Assembly: GCA_016401345.1 (NCBI GenBank)
Contig: JAEACG010000001.1
Location: 186,001 to 250,000, forward strand
Length of the DNA stretch: 64,000 nucleotides
Source of the DNA: Fictibacillus nanhaiensis
Lineage (GTDB): Bacteria; Bacillota; Bacilli; Bacillales; Fictibacillaceae
Direction of reading: 5' to 3'
Of the stretch, positions 9,168 through 18,467 are shown piece by piece (position 1 is the stretch's first letter; each line of letters starts with the position of its first letter). A program made the translations under genes and the position numbers. The notes under the pieces were generated by a model. It was not told where the DNA came from. It did not search any database and saw nothing but the letters and a program-made list of their open reading frames with translations.

Positions 9168-9503
9168 TTGTTACCAAAAAAACAGCAAAATTACGAACAT
9201 TCAAGGTACAGTGAAATCGTTAAAACGAATCAGTTTCAGCAATTAATGGCTGAGAAAAAACGTTTCATCCTTCCAATGACCGTGTTTTTTTTACTGTTTT
9301 ATTTCAGCCTTCCCATCCTAACTGCTTATACAAATGTACTGAATCAGAATGCGATCGGCGATATTACCTGGGCTTGGATCTTTGCTTTCGCTCAGTTTAT
9401 CATGACGTGGGCTCTGTGTATGATTTATACAAAACGGGCCAAGCGCTTTGACGAACTCGCTGAAAAAGTGATAGCCGATATGGACAAGGAGGCTTCCTCA
9501 TGA
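9168..9503 (+). CDS. DUF485 membrane protein (YwcB/YjcH-like)
   Basis: A 111-residue protein with two predicted helices (about 38-60 and 70-95) in the DUF485 arrangement. It starts at a TTG that directly follows AGAGGAGGAAAAGCA. Members almost always precede an acetate-type sodium/solute symporter. Here the stop overlaps the start of that symporter by four bases, so the two are translationally coupled. The protein is probably an accessory subunit of the transporter; no catalytic function is implied. Confidence 0.85.
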   Translation: MLPKKQQNYEHSRYSEIVKTNQFQQLMAEKKRFILPMTVFFLLFYFSLPILTAYTNVLNQNAIGDITWAWIFAFAQFIMTWALCMIYTKRAKRFDELAEKVIADMDKEASS

Positions 9504-11041
9504 ATGGTACAGCATTTTCTTTGTTTCTAGGAATCGTTGCTCTTACTTTAGTCATAACCTATTTTGCTTCAAAGAAAACAAAAACAACGAGTGACTTCTA
9601 CACAGCTGACGGTGGATTGACCGGGATGCAGAATGGTCTTGCAATCGCCGGAGATTATATGTCGGCCGCTTCATTCCTCGGTATTGCGGGCACGATCGCA
9701 TTATCTGGGTTTGATGGCTTCTTTTATAGCATCGGTTTTCTTGTGGCGTATCTGGTCGTGCTGTTCTTAGTAGCTGAGCCTCTTCGTAATCTAGGGAAAT
9801 ATACGATGGCTGATATGATTGCTGCGAGGTTTAATGATAAAAAGGTTCGTGGTGTTGCGGCCTTGAATACGATGGCGATCTCAACATTCTATATGGTCGC
9901 TCAATTAGTAGGTGCTGGTGCTCTTATCAAACTATTATTAGGGATTGAGTACATATATTCGGTACTTATCGTAGGCGTATTGATGACGGTTTATGTGGTA
10001 TTCGGTGGTATGACAGCCACATCATGGGTACAAATCGTAAAAGCCATTCTATTGATGCTTGGTACGTTTATCATCTCTGTCATGGTGTTCGCAAAATTTG
10101 GTTTCAGCTTTACTGAGATGTTCAATCAAGTTAAAAACGCCACCCCACTAGGCGAATCGTTCTTGAACCCTGGTAATAAGTTCAAAGATCCGCTTGATAC
10201 GATCTCTTTAAACTTAGCACTTGTCTTAGGGACTGCCGGACTTCCTCATATACTTATCCGTTTCTTTACGGTAAAAGATGCTCCTACTGCTAGAAAATCG
10301 GTTGTTTACGCGACTTGGTTGATTGGCGCTTTTTACATCATGACGATCTTTTTAGGATTTGGTGCTGCAGCTTTTGTAGGACAAGATCAGATCGTTGCTG
10401 CAAATGCAGCTGGAAATATGGCAGCTCCACTGTTAGCAGAAGTACTTGGAGGAGAATTTCTTTTTGCATTTGTTTCTGCTGTTGCGTTCGCTACTATCCT
10501 AGCTGTCGTAGCTGGTTTGGTTTTGTCAGCTGCTTCTGCTTTTGCTCATGACTTTTATACACATATCATCAGAAAAGGTCATGCAACAGAAAAAGAACAG
10601 ATGAAAGCCGCAAAATGGGCTTCAGTAGGGGTAGCGATCATCTCCATCATACTGGCATTATTCGCACAAAAATTAAATGTCGCTTTCTTAGTCTCTCTCG
10701 CCTTTGCTGTAGCAGCTAGTGCGAACCTTCCTATCATTCTTTTAACGATTTTTTGGAAGCGCTTTAATACAGCGGGAGCCGTGACGGGAATGCTAGTAGG
10801 ACTCATTAGTTCACTTGTTTTGGTTATGATCTCGCCAAGTGTATGGTCTCCTGTAGAAGGAGCAGCAATTCTTACGGGGGAAGCCATCTTTCCACTTGCT
10901 AACCCAGGGATTGTTTCCATACCATTAGGGTTCTTAGGCGCTATCATCGGAACGTTGCTTACTAAACCATCAGACGTTGATAAGTTTAATGAAATTTTAG
11001 TAAAAGCAAATACAGGGTCCGGCCTTCGTAAAGGTGCTTGA
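9500..11041 (+). CDS. actP: Sodium:solute symporter, acetate permease (ActP/YwcA) type
   Basis: A 513-residue SSS-family protein with about 13 helices. The N-terminal TTSDFYTADGGLTGMQNGLAIAGDYMSAASFLG segment is diagnostic of the ActP branch. GTAGLPHILIRFFTVKDAPTARKS in the middle and the long A/V-rich later helices agree. It likely imports acetate or another short monocarboxylate with Na+. It is co-transcribed with the DUF485 protein. The exact substrate is family inference; B. subtilis YwcA is the nearest named relative I recognise. Confidence 0.85.
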   Translation: MNGTAFSLFLGIVALTLVITYFASKKTKTTSDFYTADGGLTGMQNGLAIAGDYMSAASFLGIAGTIALSGFDGFFYSIGFLVAYLVVLFLVAEPLRNLGKYTMADMIAARFNDKKVRGVAALNTMAISTFYMVAQLVGAGALIKLLLGIEYIYSVLIVGVLMTVYVVFGGMTATSWVQIVKAILLMLGTFIISVMVFAKFGFSFTEMFNQVKNATPLGESFLNPGNKFKDPLDTISLNLALVLGTAGLPHILIRFFTVKDAPTARKSVVYATWLIGAFYIMTIFLGFGAAAFVGQDQIVAANAAGNMAAPLLAEVLGGEFLFAFVSAVAFATILAVVAGLVLSAASAFAHDFYTHIIRKGHATEKEQMKAAKWASVGVAIISIILALFAQKLNVAFLVSLAFAVAASANLPIILLTIFWKRFNTAGAVTGMLVGLISSLVLVMISPSVWSPVEGAAILTGEAIFPLANPGIVSIPLGFLGAIIGTLLTKPSDVDKFNEILVKANTGSGLRKGA

Positions 11042-11049
11042 TGATAAAA

Positions 11050-11106
11050 GGCTGTTTTTGGATTCATTGTTGCTATTGAAAGTATTGATTTCCGTTTCAG
11101 ATGGGG
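11050..11106 (-). repeat. Copy of a dispersed intergenic repeat (tail portion)
   Basis: On the reverse strand this reads CTGAAACGGAAATCAA, a short spacer, AATAGCAACAA, then a stretch ending AAAAACAGCC. The same order occurs in the element at 29.57 kb, and the core CGGAAATCAAC occurs at 16.27 and 58.48 kb. Confidence 0.65.
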
Positions 11107-11193
11107 CAGGAGAACTCGGTCCTTCCACTACAATCAAAAGTCTAAGAAGTAAAAACGACTTAAAAGTACAATCTATTAGAAAACAGCTTTATC

Positions 11194-11226
11194 AAAAAAA
11201 CCGGCTATTAATCAGCCGGTTTTTTG
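11194..11226. terminator. Bidirectional terminator with the permease stop codon in its loop
   Basis: AAACCGGCT and AGCCGGTTT flank a seven-base loop, with A and T runs on the two sides. The last codons and stop of the leftward permease gene lie in the hairpin. Confidence 0.85.
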
Positions 11227-12620
11227 ATGGAATCAGTTTGTTTTGGAACAAAGGGATAAAATAAGATTCCTGATGCCAGTAAAGCGATTCCGAACAAGAA
11301 CGTTTTGATATCTGCGGTACCAGCATAGATGACCCACAACGAATAAATGGCAGCTACTGCTGCAATGATCCCATCTGTTGTTCGATTTCTTCCTGATTTT
11401 TCATACGTCTCTCCTCTCATAACGAGCTTCAACTGGTAAAGAGACGCGAACAAATATGGTACTAGAAAAGCTAATGTTGCTATAAAGATCATAAAATCAA
11501 AAGCTGATGCCATCGATTGAGAAATCACAGAAAACAAGAAAAGCTGTGTGCATAGGTTCGTGATCCAAAGAGAGAAAACGGGTGCGCCTTTTTTGTTTTC
11601 TTTCAAAAAGTTTGTTATAAACATTCGTTGCTGTGCTGCCTGAAAAGGGACCTCTGCAGAAAGTAAAACCCAACCTACAGTTGCTCCCAATAATGAGATC
11701 ACTCCTAAAGCAGCCATGATCATACTTCCAGAAGGCCCGATAGCTGCCATTAACGAATCAACTAGAGGTTTTTGAGAATTGATCAATTCCTCTTGCTGCA
11801 GTGTTCCCATAACTAGCAATGTAATACTTAGATATAAAGCAAGTGCTATTAAAAGTCCTAGGATCGTCGCTTTTTTTACATCGCTTTTCTTTTTAGCACG
11901 CGTTGCAAAAACAACTGCAGATTCTACTCCTACAAATGCCCATAAAGTTGCGATTGCAGCATTATTTATCTGCGATAGAAAACCAGAAGTAACACCGCCT
12001 TCACTCTCGATCGGCTCATAAAAAGGGACGAGATTGCTGCTTTGGAACGCAAATAGACATGCTAGTATAAATAGTAAGAATCCTAAAACTTTAGCTAAAG
12101 TAGCAATAAAGTTTACCTTCCCTGCTCCCTCAATGCCGTTAAGAATCAAAAAGTGAACGCTCCATAAAAGAATGGAACAGATAATAAAGGTGATGACTCC
12201 TCCTAGTTTCACAGATGTACCCATCACAGTAAATAAAATTGTTCCGTTCGTCATAACAGGGAAAAAGGTAGAAAGATAACTTGCAAACGTAGTGATGATC
12301 GCCACATTACCTGACCAATTAGCTACCCAATATCCCCAGCTTACAAGGTACCCGGCTAATAGTGATGATTGCGAATCTTGTTTGAACAAAGCTTTCGCAT
12401 AGTTTTGTGGCCCTCCATTTAACTCTGGCTTTCTTAAACTCAAATTTCCGAATACAAGAGCTGTCATCAATACACCAAAACCTGTAATCAGCCAGGCTGT
12501 TAATACACCAGATGGACTAGCTACTTCTGCTAATGATCGTGGCAACATGAAAATACCCGATCCTACCATATTTCCTACTACAAGCGCTGTTAAAACCCAA
12601 AAGCCTAGATTTCTTTTCAA
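11208..12620 (-). CDS. APC-superfamily amino acid permease or antiporter
   Basis: A polytopic membrane protein of about 470 residues with 12 predicted helices. LGFWVLTALVVGNMVGSGIF is the APC helix-1 signature with the unwound GSG substrate site. WAFVGVESAVVFATRAKKKSDVKKAT in the middle is the helix-6 region. The pattern fits basic amino acid/polyamine antiporters of the ArcD-like APA group. No decarboxylase or deiminase partner lies nearby, so the substrate is open. I chose the TTG (LKRNLGFW) preceded by AAGGTGG; a longer ATG start would add about 17 unconserved residues. Confidence 0.8.
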   Translation of the reverse strand: MKRNLGFWVLTALVVGNMVGSGIFMLPRSLAEVASPSGVLTAWLITGFGVLMTALVFGNLSLRKPELNGGPQNYAKALFKQDSQSSLLAGYLVSWGYWVANWSGNVAIITTFASYLSTFFPVMTNGTILFTVMGTSVKLGGVITFIICSILLWSVHFLILNGIEGAGKVNFIATLAKVLGFLLFILACLFAFQSSNLVPFYEPIESEGGVTSGFLSQINNAAIATLWAFVGVESAVVFATRAKKKSDVKKATILGLLIALALYLSITLLVMGTLQQEELINSQKPLVDSLMAAIGPSGSMIMAALGVISLLGATVGWVLLSAEVPFQAAQQRMFITNFLKENKKGAPVFSLWITNLCTQLFLFSVISQSMASAFDFMIFIATLAFLVPYLFASLYQLKLVMRGETYEKSGRNRTTDGIIAAVAAIYSLWVIYAGTADIKTFLFGIALLASGILFYPFVPKQTDSIKKPAD

Positions 12621-12777
12621 AGTAATTCCACCTTCCTCTAGGCTTATTTTACCCAATGAAGGACATTGCAAATCCTGTTGTTATATGGATTAGAAAGGGT
12701 ATATGAAAAGTAAGAATCGAAAATAAAAAATTAGTGCTAAAAAATATAAGCATAGATATAGAAAATACCCATCAAAA

Positions 12778-12806
12778 AGAAAAAAAGCCTGATCATCAGG
12801 CCTTTC
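12778..12806 (-). terminator. Terminator downstream of cvfB
   Basis: Read leftward, GCCTGAT and ATCAGGC form a stem followed by a T run. Confidence 0.75.
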
Positions 12807-12810
12807 CCCC

Positions 12811-13671
12811 TTAGATTTGAAGATATGTTTTTCCGTCTTCTTGAACGATTTTTTCTTCTTTCATAAGTTTACCAAGAGCTCGTTTGAATGCAGCTTTACT
12901 CATCTGAAAAGTCTCTTTGATTTCTTCTGGAGATGACTTATCTGTTAGAGGCATCTGTCCTTTGTTTTCTCTTAAATATTGATAGATGCGTTCAGAATCC
13001 TCACTATAGGCAATTTCTTTTCTAGCTCTCATCGATAAGTTCATTCTTCCATCTTCTCGAACGAACGCTACACGAGCTCCGAGCTTCTGCCCAAGACGAG
13101 GCTTAACCTTTAATTCATCGTTATGAATGAATCCGATGTGCTGTGACTCAGTGAACAGAAGTACACCCGCTTCATTAATCTTATAAACATATCCTGAAGT
13201 TTGCTGATTAAACATTTCTTCTGTTGCCGCTTCTGCTTGTTCTACCATCTCTTCTTCTGTAGCTAAGTCAGCAAAGATCCGGCCTTTTTTATCTAATTTC
13301 ATGCCTGAATATACACGGTCGCCAAGATGCGGCCATTCATCCCATGATTCTGGAAGATCGTCTTTTGATAAGAGAATATCTTTCTTAATGCCGATATGAA
13401 GAAATACCCCTAACTTCCGATTCACACCTGCTACTTCTAGCCAAGCTAATGAATCGAGACGAACTTTTGGAATAGTTTCTGTCGCAGCCAGCCTTCCTTC
13501 ATGATCTTGATATAAAAAGACTTCTACCATGTTTTCTTCTTCATGTTTGCTTTTTGCTTCAGATCGATGTAAAAGTACTTCTTTGCCATCTTCAAGATCT
13601 AAAACATAGCCTAGGTCAGAAATCCGAACAACTTTAAGTGTATACACTAAACCAGGTTTTTTTGTATCCAT
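12811..13671 (-). CDS. cvfB: S1-like RNA-binding protein CvfB (YitL)
   Basis: A 286-residue cytosolic protein with several S1-like OB folds and a C-terminal winged helix (about 225-286, from DSERIYQYLRENKGQMPLTDK). This is the architecture of CvfB, first described as a virulence regulator in Staphylococcus and an RNA-binding protein in general. EVLLHRSEA near residue 30 and YVYKINEAGVLLFTESQHIGFIH near 160 are S1-type segments. The length matches the family. AAAGGA precedes the ATG. It is monocistronic with a terminator on its downstream side. Confidence 0.85.
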   Translation of the reverse strand: MDTKKPGLVYTLKVVRISDLGYVLDLEDGKEVLLHRSEAKSKHEEENMVEVFLYQDHEGRLAATETIPKVRLDSLAWLEVAGVNRKLGVFLHIGIKKDILLSKDDLPESWDEWPHLGDRVYSGMKLDKKGRIFADLATEEEMVEQAEAATEEMFNQQTSGYVYKINEAGVLLFTESQHIGFIHNDELKVKPRLGQKLGARVAFVREDGRMNLSMRARKEIAYSEDSERIYQYLRENKGQMPLTDKSSPEEIKETFQMSKAAFKRALGKLMKEEKIVQEDGKTYLQI

Positions 13672-13710
13672 ATTTTCATTCCTTTTTTTAAAAGATAGAT
13701 AATAAAAAAG

Positions 13711-13733
13711 AAAAAACCTACATAGTAGGTTTT
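13711..13733 (-). terminator. Terminator downstream of yycC
   Basis: Read leftward, AAACCTAC and GTAGGTTT form a stem followed by TTTTTT. Confidence 0.75.
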
Positions 13734-13750
13734 CGCCTTCTTGTTCTTAA

Positions 13751-13900
13751 TTATTCATCCTTATTTTCTTTGGATGCTTCCAATTCCATCAGCTTTTTTA
13801 CTAAAATATGCTGAGGCATATGCATCAACTGTTCAAGAGGCACGTTTAGCGCTTTTGCTAATTTCACCGCAGTATCAGCTGAAAGTTGTAATGGTTTCAT
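13751..13900 (-). CDS. yycC: Small YycC family protein
   Basis: A 49-residue protein, MKPLQLSADTAVKLAKALN then VPLEQLMHMPQHILVKKL, matching the conserved YycC family throughout. GGAGGG lies eight bases before the ATG. The function of YycC is unknown. The middle region resembles a small helical DNA-binding fold, but I cannot support that. It has its own terminator and lies divergent from nothing; fhs follows upstream on the same strand. Confidence 0.85.
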   Translation of the reverse strand: MKPLQLSADTAVKLAKALNVPLEQLMHMPQHILVKKLMELEASKENKDE

Positions 13901-13954
13901 ATGCATCCCTCCTACAGAAGTATAGCAGTTTATAAGGATACTTTACACTATTTC

Positions 13955-15643
13955 TTAAAATAGTCCTACTGCTTTCCCGTCTTCTGATACATCCATGTTG
14001 TTTGCTGCAGGTACTTTTGGAAGTCCTGGCATCGTCATGACATCACCTGTAAGAGCAACGATGAACCCAGCTCCAATCGACGGTTTAAGTTCTCTGATCG
14101 TAATCGTAAAGTTTTCTGGACGACCGAGTTTTTTTGGATCATCTGAGAATGAATATTGAGTCTTAGCCATACATACAGGCAATTGATCCCATCCGAAATC
14201 AGTGTACTGCTTCATTTGCTTTACAGCTTTGGGTGAGAACTGTACTTCTCCTGCTCCGTACACTTTTTTACAGATCGTCTCTATTTTTTCCTGTAAAGAA
14301 ACGTTCAGTTCATAAAGAGGTTTGTAATTATTCTCTTCAGTTTCAATCGTCTCTAATACTCTATTCGCCAATGCCTCTCCACCTTGTCCGCCTTTAGCCC
14401 AAACATCAGCTTCTTCGGCAGCAACACCTTTTCTATTGCACCAATCTTTTATGAAAGCAACCTCTTCGTCCGTGTCCGTCACAAATTTGTTGATCGCAAC
14501 AACAACAGGTACCCCAAATTCTTTCAATGTTTCTAAATGTTTCTCGAGGTTTGGCATCCCTTTTTGAAGAGCATCTAAGTCCGGGTTCTTCAAATATTCT
14601 TTTGCAAGACCTCCATGCATCTTAAGTGCTCTTACTGTAGCAACAATAACAACTGCACTTGGATGGATCCCCGCATATCGCGCTTTAATATCTAAGAACT
14701 TCTCCGCTCCAAGGTCAGCGCCGAATCCAGCTTCTGTTACGACCATCTCACCGAGTTTAGATGCCAATTTTGTCGCGATAACACTGTTACATCCATGAGC
14801 AATGTTTGCAAAAGGGCCACCATGTACAAGTGCAGGCGTGTTTTCTAATGTTTGTACGATATTCGGGCGAATCGCATCTTTTAAAAGTAATGTAAGTGCT
14901 CCATGAGCATTCAGATGTCCGGCGGTAACGGGTTGATTGTCGTAATCAAACGCCACTACCATCTTAGAAAGTCTCATTTTCAAGTCTTCGAGGTCATTTG
15001 CCAAACAGAAGATCGCCATCACTTCTGATGCAACCGTAATATCGAATCCATCCTCTCGAGGAACACCTTGAACGGGTCCGCCTAAGCCGATGACGATCTT
15101 TCTTAATGCTCGATCATTCATATCTAATGCACGCTTCCAAACGATACGGCGCGGATCTATGTTCAATTCATTTCCTTGGTGTATATGGTTATCGATTAAT
15201 GCTGCTAATGCGTTATTAGCAGTTGTTATGGCATGCAGGTCTCCTGTGAAGTGAAGATTAATATCTTCCATCGGCATCACTTGAGAGTATCCTCCGCCTG
15301 CTGCACCACCTTTAATACCCATGCTAGGGCCAAGTGATGGTTCACGTAAAGCGATAATCGTTTTCTTTCCAACACGATTGAGTGCTTGTCCAAGCCCCAC
15401 GGTTACCGTAGACTTGCCCTCTCCAGCTGGTGTTGGACTAATTGCTGTTACTAAGACGACTTTTCCATCTTCAACATTCTGAAGTTTTTGAAACAGATCT
15501 AATGATAGCTTTCCTTTGTATCTTCCATAAGGCTCCCAATCATCTTCTTCAATTCCTAGTTGTCCTACAATTTCTTCGATTCGAAGCATTTTCGCTGATT
15601 GGGCAATCTCGATATCACTTTTGAACGTAACCTTTTCTAGCAT
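13955..15643 (-). CDS. fhs: Formate-tetrahydrofolate ligase
   Basis: A 562-residue cytosolic enzyme that makes 10-formyltetrahydrofolate from formate, THF and ATP. The P-loop TPAGEGKST lies at 71-79. [19 protein letters not shown] and the C-terminal PGLPKVPAA segment are family signatures. Length is standard. The upstream ribosome binding site is GGAGGG with the start at ATG-Leu-Glu-Lys. In this genome it feeds formyl groups to purine and initiator-tRNA synthesis. It is apparently monocistronic. Confidence 0.95.
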   Translation of the reverse strand: MLEKVTFKSDIEIAQSAKMLRIEEIVGQLGIEEDDWEPYGRYKGKLSLDLFQKLQNVEDGKVVLVTAISPTPAGEGKSTVTVGLGQALNRVGKKTIIALREPSLGPSMGIKGGAAGGGYSQVMPMEDINLHFTGDLHAITTANNALAALIDNHIHQGNELNIDPRRIVWKRALDMNDRALRKIVIGLGGPVQGVPREDGFDITVASEVMAIFCLANDLEDLKMRLSKMVVAFDYDNQPVTAGHLNAHGALTLLLKDAIRPNIVQTLENTPALVHGGPFANIAHGCNSVIATKLASKLGEMVVTEAGFGADLGAEKFLDIKARYAGIHPSAVVIVATVRALKMHGGLAKEYLKNPDLDALQKGMPNLEKHLETLKEFGVPVVVAINKFVTDTDEEVAFIKDWCNRKGVAAEEADVWAKGGQGGEALANRVLETIETEENNYKPLYELNVSLQEKIETICKKVYGAGEVQFSPKAVKQMKQYTDFGWDQLPVCMAKTQYSFSDDPKKLGRPENFTITIRELKPSIGAGFIVALTGDVMTMPGLPKVPAANNMDVSEDGKAVGLF

Positions 15644-15746
15644 GTTGATTTAACCCTCCATCATATGTAATTGACTCCACTCTCTATTGTATATGAAACA
15701 AGTATGTGATGCGATTAGTTTTTCTATTACAACTTCTAATCATGTA

Positions 15747-15775
15747 GTTTACTTGCTAAGAGGTTATCGTATAAT
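15747..15775 (+). promoter_or_regulatory. Probable SigA promoter for the 2Fe-2S protein
   Basis: GTTTAC and TATAAT are separated by 17 bases, about 45 bases upstream of the gene. The -10 is perfect; the -35 is weak. Confidence 0.5.
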
Positions 15776-15822
15776 AAGAATGGAAAGAAATACTAAGTGT
15801 TAATTTTAAGGAGGCAGGTAAA

Positions 15823-16149
15823 ATGGCAAAAATTGATGTGCGTGGATTTGGTACATATGAGATTGAAAATGGCAAAAAACTTGTAAATGCACTTGAAGAC
15901 AACGGAATTGACATTCTACACCGCTGTGGAGGCAAAGCGAAATGTACAACATGCCGAGTGGAAGTATTGTCAGGAGATCTAGGACCGATCGGTGAGAATG
16001 AAGCGAATATTATCGCTACGAAGGGTCTATCTGGTAATGTAAGATTATCTTGCCAGATTTGTGTGAGTGAAGATGCATCGATCAATCCTGTTCTTACAGT
16101 AACATCAGAAGGATTAGACGCTGGGCCACGACCAGCAGAAGAGTGTTAG
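15823..16149 (+). CDS. Plant-type 2Fe-2S ferredoxin-like protein
   Basis: A 108-residue protein with the beta-grasp 2Fe-2S pattern. Cys35, Cys41 and Cys44 lie in RCGGKAKCTTC, and Cys77 in RLSCQIC completes the four ligands; Cys80 is extra. It is probably a small soluble electron carrier whose partner is unknown. The ATG follows AAGGAGGCAGGTAAA, a strong site. It is a single-gene unit between a vegetative-type promoter and a terminator. Confidence 0.88.
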   Translation: MAKIDVRGFGTYEIENGKKLVNALEDNGIDILHRCGGKAKCTTCRVEVLSGDLGPIGENEANIIATKGLSGNVRLSCQICVSEDASINPVLTVTSEGLDAGPRPAEEC

Positions 16150-16163
16150 TCTACATTCTAAAT

Positions 16164-16197
16164 AAAAAAAAAAGGCCATTATTTTGGCCTTTTTTTA
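16164..16197 (+). terminator. Terminator downstream of the ferredoxin gene
   Basis: AAAGGCC and GGCCTTT flank a short loop, followed by a long T run. Confidence 0.85.
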
Positions 16198-16249
16198 ATA
16201 CAGATCATTCACTATAAAATGACAACCTAAACTAAGATTGTTGATTTTG

Positions 16250-16312
16250 AATGTTTATATTCTCTTCCTATGAAAGTTGATCGGAGCGGAAATCAACCAT
16301 TTTCATAGAAAA
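16250..16312 (+). repeat. Repeat core within an imperfect palindrome
   Basis: CTATGAAAGTTGAT and ATCAACCATTTTCATAG flank the CGGAGCGGA part of the dispersed repeat (core CGGAAATCAAC). The whole can fold into a stem-loop and could end transcripts from the HD gene on its right, although no T run is present. Confidence 0.55.
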
Positions 16313-16321
16313 CTTACTTAC

Positions 16322-16966
16322 TCACTTTTTGCCTTCCCACTCTTCAAAAAACTGCTCTAGAAAGTTTTCTAGAAAGGCATGCCGGTCATCTGCTAGTTTT
16401 TTTGCATAAGGAGTATTCATCCCATGCTTTAATTTTAACAACTTTTCGTAGAAGTGATTAATAGCTGTACTTCTTTCATTCCGATACTGCTCTTTTGTCA
16501 TCGTCTCTCGAACAGGAATCGCAGGGTCATACATTAATTGTCCTTTTGCTCCGGAATACGCGAATGTTCTTCCGATTCCGATCGCTCCAATCGCGTCTAA
16601 GCGGTCTGCATCCTGTACGACTTTACCCTCCATCGATTCCATCTCTTTTCCACTGCCGCCTTTAAATGACATCGTTGAGATGATTGATAATATGTGCGTG
16701 ATGTAAGGTTCCTCAACAGAAATAGATTCTAACCAATTTTTCACTTCTTGAAGACCTTTTTCTTCAGTTCCTGCAATCTTTTCATCGGCTATATCATGAA
16801 GAAGTGCCGCCATCACACATACAAAGTGATCTGCACCTTCTTTTTCTGCGATGTTCAGAGACAGATTTTTAACACGATAGATATGATACCAATCATGTCC
16901 ACTGCTCTCGTTTCTTAACTTATTTTTTACAAACGTCTCTGTCTGTTGGATCATCTTCTCTTTCAT
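16322..16966 (-). CDS. ypgQ: HD-domain metal-dependent phosphohydrolase (YpgQ-like)
   Basis: A 214-residue cytosolic protein of the HD superfamily. His24 in GHDWYHIYRV, the HD doublet at 57-58 in LLHDIADEK, and VQDADRLDAIGAIGIGR near 125 supply the metal ligands. B. subtilis YpgQ and E. coli YedJ are similar and act on nucleotides or pyrophosphate-type substrates. The gene starts two bases after the stop of the preceding small gene, so they form an operon with ypeP. Confidence 0.82.
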   Translation of the reverse strand: MKEKMIQQTETFVKNKLRNESSGHDWYHIYRVKNLSLNIAEKEGADHFVCVMAALLHDIADEKIAGTEEKGLQEVKNWLESISVEEPYITHILSIISTMSFKGGSGKEMESMEGKVVQDADRLDAIGAIGIGRTFAYSGAKGQLMYDPAIPVRETMTKEQYRNERSTAINHFYEKLLKLKHGMNTPYAKKLADDRHAFLENFLEQFFEEWEGKK

Positions 16967-16968
16967 AC

Positions 16969-17334
16969 TTACCCCACTGTATAAGAATGTTTTCTTTCGT
17001 TGTTGTTTTGCAGCAGATCAAGCAATTCATACGCTTTTTTCTTTGAGGTGATATTTTCGTTAACTAAAGATTCTAATATAGCAATAAAGTAACTTCCGTC
17101 AAACGATAATTGTTTAATTAATGTAACTTCTAATGCTATTTTCACTTGAGATTCACTTGCATCCGTATAATGTTTTCCAAAATCCACAAAATGAAGGTCA
17201 CCATCGTTAAGACGAAACCCTTTTGAAGCTAACAAAGCTATATAGTCGCCTAGAACGTTCTCATTCATTTCTACCTCAACCCCAAAATCAAAAGATTCTA
17301 GTAAATTGTACCAGTAATATTCAGGAATTATCAA
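16969..17334 (-). CDS. Conserved hypothetical protein between ypeP and ypgQ
   Basis: A 121-residue soluble protein I cannot assign. It is acidic, without signal peptide or membrane segment, and predicted largely helical (ENVLGDYIALLASKGF, then TSKKKAYELLDLLQNN). It starts at TTG, overlaps the end of ypeP by 14 bases, and ends two bases before ypgQ, so translational coupling is likely. It may belong to a small Bacillus-specific DUF family (DUF6123 is my guess). Confidence 0.6.
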   Translation of the reverse strand: MIIPEYYWYNLLESFDFGVEVEMNENVLGDYIALLASKGFRLNDGDLHFVDFGKHYTDASESQVKIALEVTLIKQLSFDGSYFIAILESLVNENITSKKKAYELLDLLQNNNERKHSYTVG

Positions 17335-17989
17335 TGACTTCTTTCTTCGCTTGTATGATCTTCCCGTTTAATGCTTGTGTTACGAGATGATCAGCATCTT
17401 TGTTCTTGTTTCTTGCTACCCATTCATAAACAGGTTCGATCTGAAGTTTCTTTAATAGTGTTTCGATTTTATCAGCCCAGTTCTGGAGGTTCGTTTCATA
17501 ACAAGGCCATTCCCCTTTTAATTGCTCTATAACAACCTTTGAATCTCCTTGAATTCTAACTTCTTCATAGTGAACTCCAAGTTCTTCAAGTTCTTTTATC
17601 GCTATCCAAAGTGCAGCATACTCTGATTCGTTATTAGATTCAAGATTGCTCAGGCTCGCGTTCTTTTTAATTCGATAGGATATTCCGTTTTGAGAAAAAT
17701 GAATAATAATACCTTGACCACTAGTTCTCGTTTCCGACTTAAAACCTCCATCGAAATAAATAGAGATATCTTTTGGTTCTTCTTTTTTTACTTGCGTTAA
17801 TTTAGTCAGCTCTTTCTTCGTCCAAGACACATCTTTTGTATCTATGAAGACCAATTCAGATACTCTTCCGGTTTTCTCTAAATCCGTTGCTGTAAAAAGG
17901 GCTTCAGTTAGCGGCATTGGATCAGAAACAAATCGAACCTTCAAGGGGGATTTGGGATGTTTATACATATACTCTATTGAGAAGTTCAT
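17321..17989 (-). CDS. ypeP: RNase H-fold protein YpeP
   Basis: A 222-residue protein. The first 75 residues are a poorly characterised N-terminal part (FSIEYMYKHPKSPLKVRFVSD). From about residue 75 an RNase H fold follows: IYFDGGFKS carries the first Asp, NNESEYAALWIAI the Glu and QGDSKVVIEQ the second Asp; the last acidic residue is near KDADHL. It may degrade RNA in RNA-DNA hybrids, but YpeP-type proteins are not well characterised. AAAGGAGAT precedes the ATG. It is divergent from ypdQ, another RNase H protein. Confidence 0.8.
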   Translation of the reverse strand: MNFSIEYMYKHPKSPLKVRFVSDPMPLTEALFTATDLEKTGRVSELVFIDTKDVSWTKKELTKLTQVKKEEPKDISIYFDGGFKSETRTSGQGIIIHFSQNGISYRIKKNASLSNLESNNESEYAALWIAIKELEELGVHYEEVRIQGDSKVVIEQLKGEWPCYETNLQNWADKIETLLKKLQIEPVYEWVARNKNKDADHLVTQALNGKIIQAKKEVIDNS

Positions 17990-18059
17990 AGTAATCTCCT
18001 TTTTGTTTTTTATAAAGTCCTTTATAATACGAATATAATCATATAGAGGAGAGAAAGAA

Positions 18060-18467
18060 TTGATAGAGGTATACATTGATGGTGCAAGTGCAGGTGATCC
18101 CGGACTTTCCGGAGCTGGCGTATATGTAAAAGTCGGAAACGGCACTACACATTCGTATCGTTTTCCAATTGGTACGATGAGTAACCATGAAGCAGAATTT
18201 AGAGCTCTTATACATGGTTTAGAATTATGTATTGAACATGATTGGAGAATCGTATCGTTCCGCACAGATTCACAAGCAGTTGAGAGCGCGGTGGATAAAA
18301 GATTCGCAAAAGATAAACGTTATACAAAACTTTTAGAAGAAGCTCTAAATCTGTCAGAGCAATTGGATCTGTTCTTTATTAAATGGATTCCTTCAAAGCA
18401 AAATAAGATTGCAGACGAACTTGCACGACAAGCCATTCAATTAAACAAGAGACCGTCAGATGTTTAG
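18060..18467 (+). CDS. ypdQ: RNase HI-like protein YpdQ
   Basis: A 135-residue RNase H-fold protein. Asp7 in VYIDGASAGDPG, Glu in NHEAEFRALIHGLEL, Asp in FRTDSQAVESAV and the terminal NKIADELARQA form the active-site set. It starts at TTG after GAGGAGAGAAAGAA. It overlaps the following transporter by eight bases. It shares a 70-base divergent region with ypeP, so two RNase H paralogues are arranged back to back. RNase HI activity is plausible but not certain. Confidence 0.82.
   Translation: MIEVYIDGASAGDPGLSGAGVYVKVGNGTTHSYRFPIGTMSNHEAEFRALIHGLELCIEHDWRIVSFRTDSQAVESAVDKRFAKDKRYTKLLEEALNLSEQLDLFFIKWIPSKQNKIADELARQAIQLNKRPSDV

Noticed and set aside
10315-11067. Long frames in other phases inside the symporter gene
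   Set aside because: They are shadows of a strongly conserved transporter; the composition (runs of Cys and Arg) is not protein-like.
11034-11264. Open frame of 76 codons after the symporter
   Set aside because: It covers a dispersed repeat copy and a terminator, has no ribosome binding site, and no recognisable sequence.
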